A DNA stretch of 64,000 bases from Halobacillus karajensis. GTDB lineage: Bacteria; Bacillota; Bacilli; Bacillales; Halobacillaceae. Below the pieces are notes generated by a model, which did no database searches, was not told where the DNA came from, and was given only the letters and a program-made list of their open reading frames with translations. Shown piece by piece: positions 63,645 to 64,000 of the stretch. A program made the position numbers and the translations under genes. Within the stretch, counting starts at the first letter, position 1, and each line of letters starts with the position of its first letter. The stretch is from NCBI RefSeq assembly GCF_900108515.1, contig NZ_FNWW01000008.1, positions 104,681 through 168,680 of the forward strand, written 5' to 3'.

Positions 63645-64000
63645 ATGGCGAAAAATAATCAAAGAAGTATGACTACAGAGGAAGCTGGCCGTAAAGGCGG
63701 GGAAAAAACGTCCCGTAAATACGATCAAGAGCATTTTGAAGAGATCGGTAAAAAGGGTGGAGAAAAAGTAGCGGAAGAATACAGCCAAGAGCACTTTGAA
63801 AACATTGGTCAAAAAGGCGGAGAAACGACTAGCGAAGAATATGGTCAAGATCACTTCGAAGAGATTGGCCAAAAAGGTGGAGAAAAAGTGGCGGAAGAAT
63901 ACAGCCAGGAACACTTTGAAGATATCGGTCAAAAGGGTGGAGAAACCACCAGCGAAAAATACGGGGAAGAACATTATGAGAAAATTGGCCAAAAAGGCGG
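63645..64000 (+). CDS. gsiB: GsiB-like KGG-repeat stress protein, 3' partial
   Basis: A hydrophilic, glutamate- and lysine-rich protein of at least 118 residues, running off the right edge. After a start like the 49-residue paralogue (MAKNNQRSMTTEEAGRKGGEK), it continues as 20-residue repeats that end in GQKGGE. Two unit types alternate: KVAEEYSQEHFE.IGQKGGE and TTSEEYGQDHFEEIGQKGGE, so the real period is 40 residues (120 bases). GsiB and plant Em-type LEA proteins have this form and are strongly induced by sigma-B in B. subtilis. AAGGAGG stands before ATG 63645. The minus-strand frame over it is a repeat shadow. Confidence 0.9.
   Translation, partial: MAKNNQRSMTTEEAGRKGGEKTSRKYDQEHFEEIGKKGGEKVAEEYSQEHFENIGQKGGETTSEEYGQDHFEEIGQKGGEKVAEEYSQEHFEDIGQKGGETTSEKYGEEHYEKIGQKG

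Noticed and set aside
63603..63992. Minus-strand frame of 129 codons with periodic Phe-rich repeats
   Set aside because: The apparent repeats are the antisense of the KGG repeats; no ribosome binding site.

Overview
This is a chromosomal segment of a low-GC Gram-positive bacterium. It is most like a moderately halophilic or salt-tolerant member of the Bacillaceae (Halobacillus/Virgibacillus/Pontibacillus type). The reasons are Bacillus-type Shine-Dalgarno sequences with frequent TTG/GTG starts, TnrA-, RocR-, GbsR- and CcpA-type control sites, Bacillus-only families (YjiH, YppC/DUF2515, YqjF, YndM, YjzC, PpsR/YqfL, GlcU-Gdh), a choline-to-glycine-betaine locus, and KGG-repeat stress proteins. 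I see no rRNA, tRNA, phage, insertion sequence or CRISPR array. All genes look intact except the two cut by the window edges.

Layout. 1-2.4 kb: end of an inositol catabolism locus (mmsA/iolA 3' part, iolE). 2.7-8.6 kb: a rocD-glutamate dehydrogenase-biotinyl-like protein-YjiH operon on the minus strand, behind a sigma-54 promoter and two RocR-type upstream sites, with rocR divergent. 9-10 kb: secreted M14 peptidase. 10.4-16.5 kb: assimilatory nitrate reductase and nitrate transporter (nasB-nasC-nasA) behind a TnrA box. 16.9-19.2 kb: TetR regulator, ferredoxin, candidate small ORF, cytochrome P450. 19.4-24.6 kb: osmoprotection locus (orphan OpuAC-like lipoprotein, gbsR, gbsA, betA) with one near-identical 25-bp element in front of both opuAC and gbsA. 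24.8-39.0 kb: a large aromatic-degradation island. 39.1-45.7 kb: overlapping membrane protein/DUF2515 genes (the latter probably from a CTG codon), a squalene-hopene-type cyclase and small stress or membrane proteins. 45.9-49.4 kb: ppdK and its regulator. 50-55 kb: nirB-nirD-nirC-cobA-cbiX behind a second TnrA box. 55-64 kb: PAS-STAS protein, rRNA methyltransferase, unknown 12-TM protein, glcU-gdh, CBS protein, YqjF, YndM and a KGG-repeat protein running off the end.

How the genes work together. The nas and nir operons, 34 kb apart, together encode nitrate uptake, nitrate to nitrite, nitrite to ammonium, and two of the three siroheme steps. Their TnrA boxes and candidate -10 elements have identical spacing. 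The aromatic island encodes a Rieske dioxygenase (alpha, beta), a thioredoxin-reductase-like flavoprotein, a dicluster ferredoxin, an SDR diol dehydrogenase, a VOC extradiol dioxygenase, an ACMSD-type decarboxylase, and the full 4-oxalocrotonate branch (semialdehyde dehydrogenase, tautomerase, decarboxylase, hydratase, aldolase, acylating acetaldehyde dehydrogenase). Together these could take an aromatic carboxylic acid to pyruvate and acetyl-CoA. The actual substrate cannot be read from sequence. This island, with its unusual electron-transfer chain, is the best candidate here for an undescribed system.
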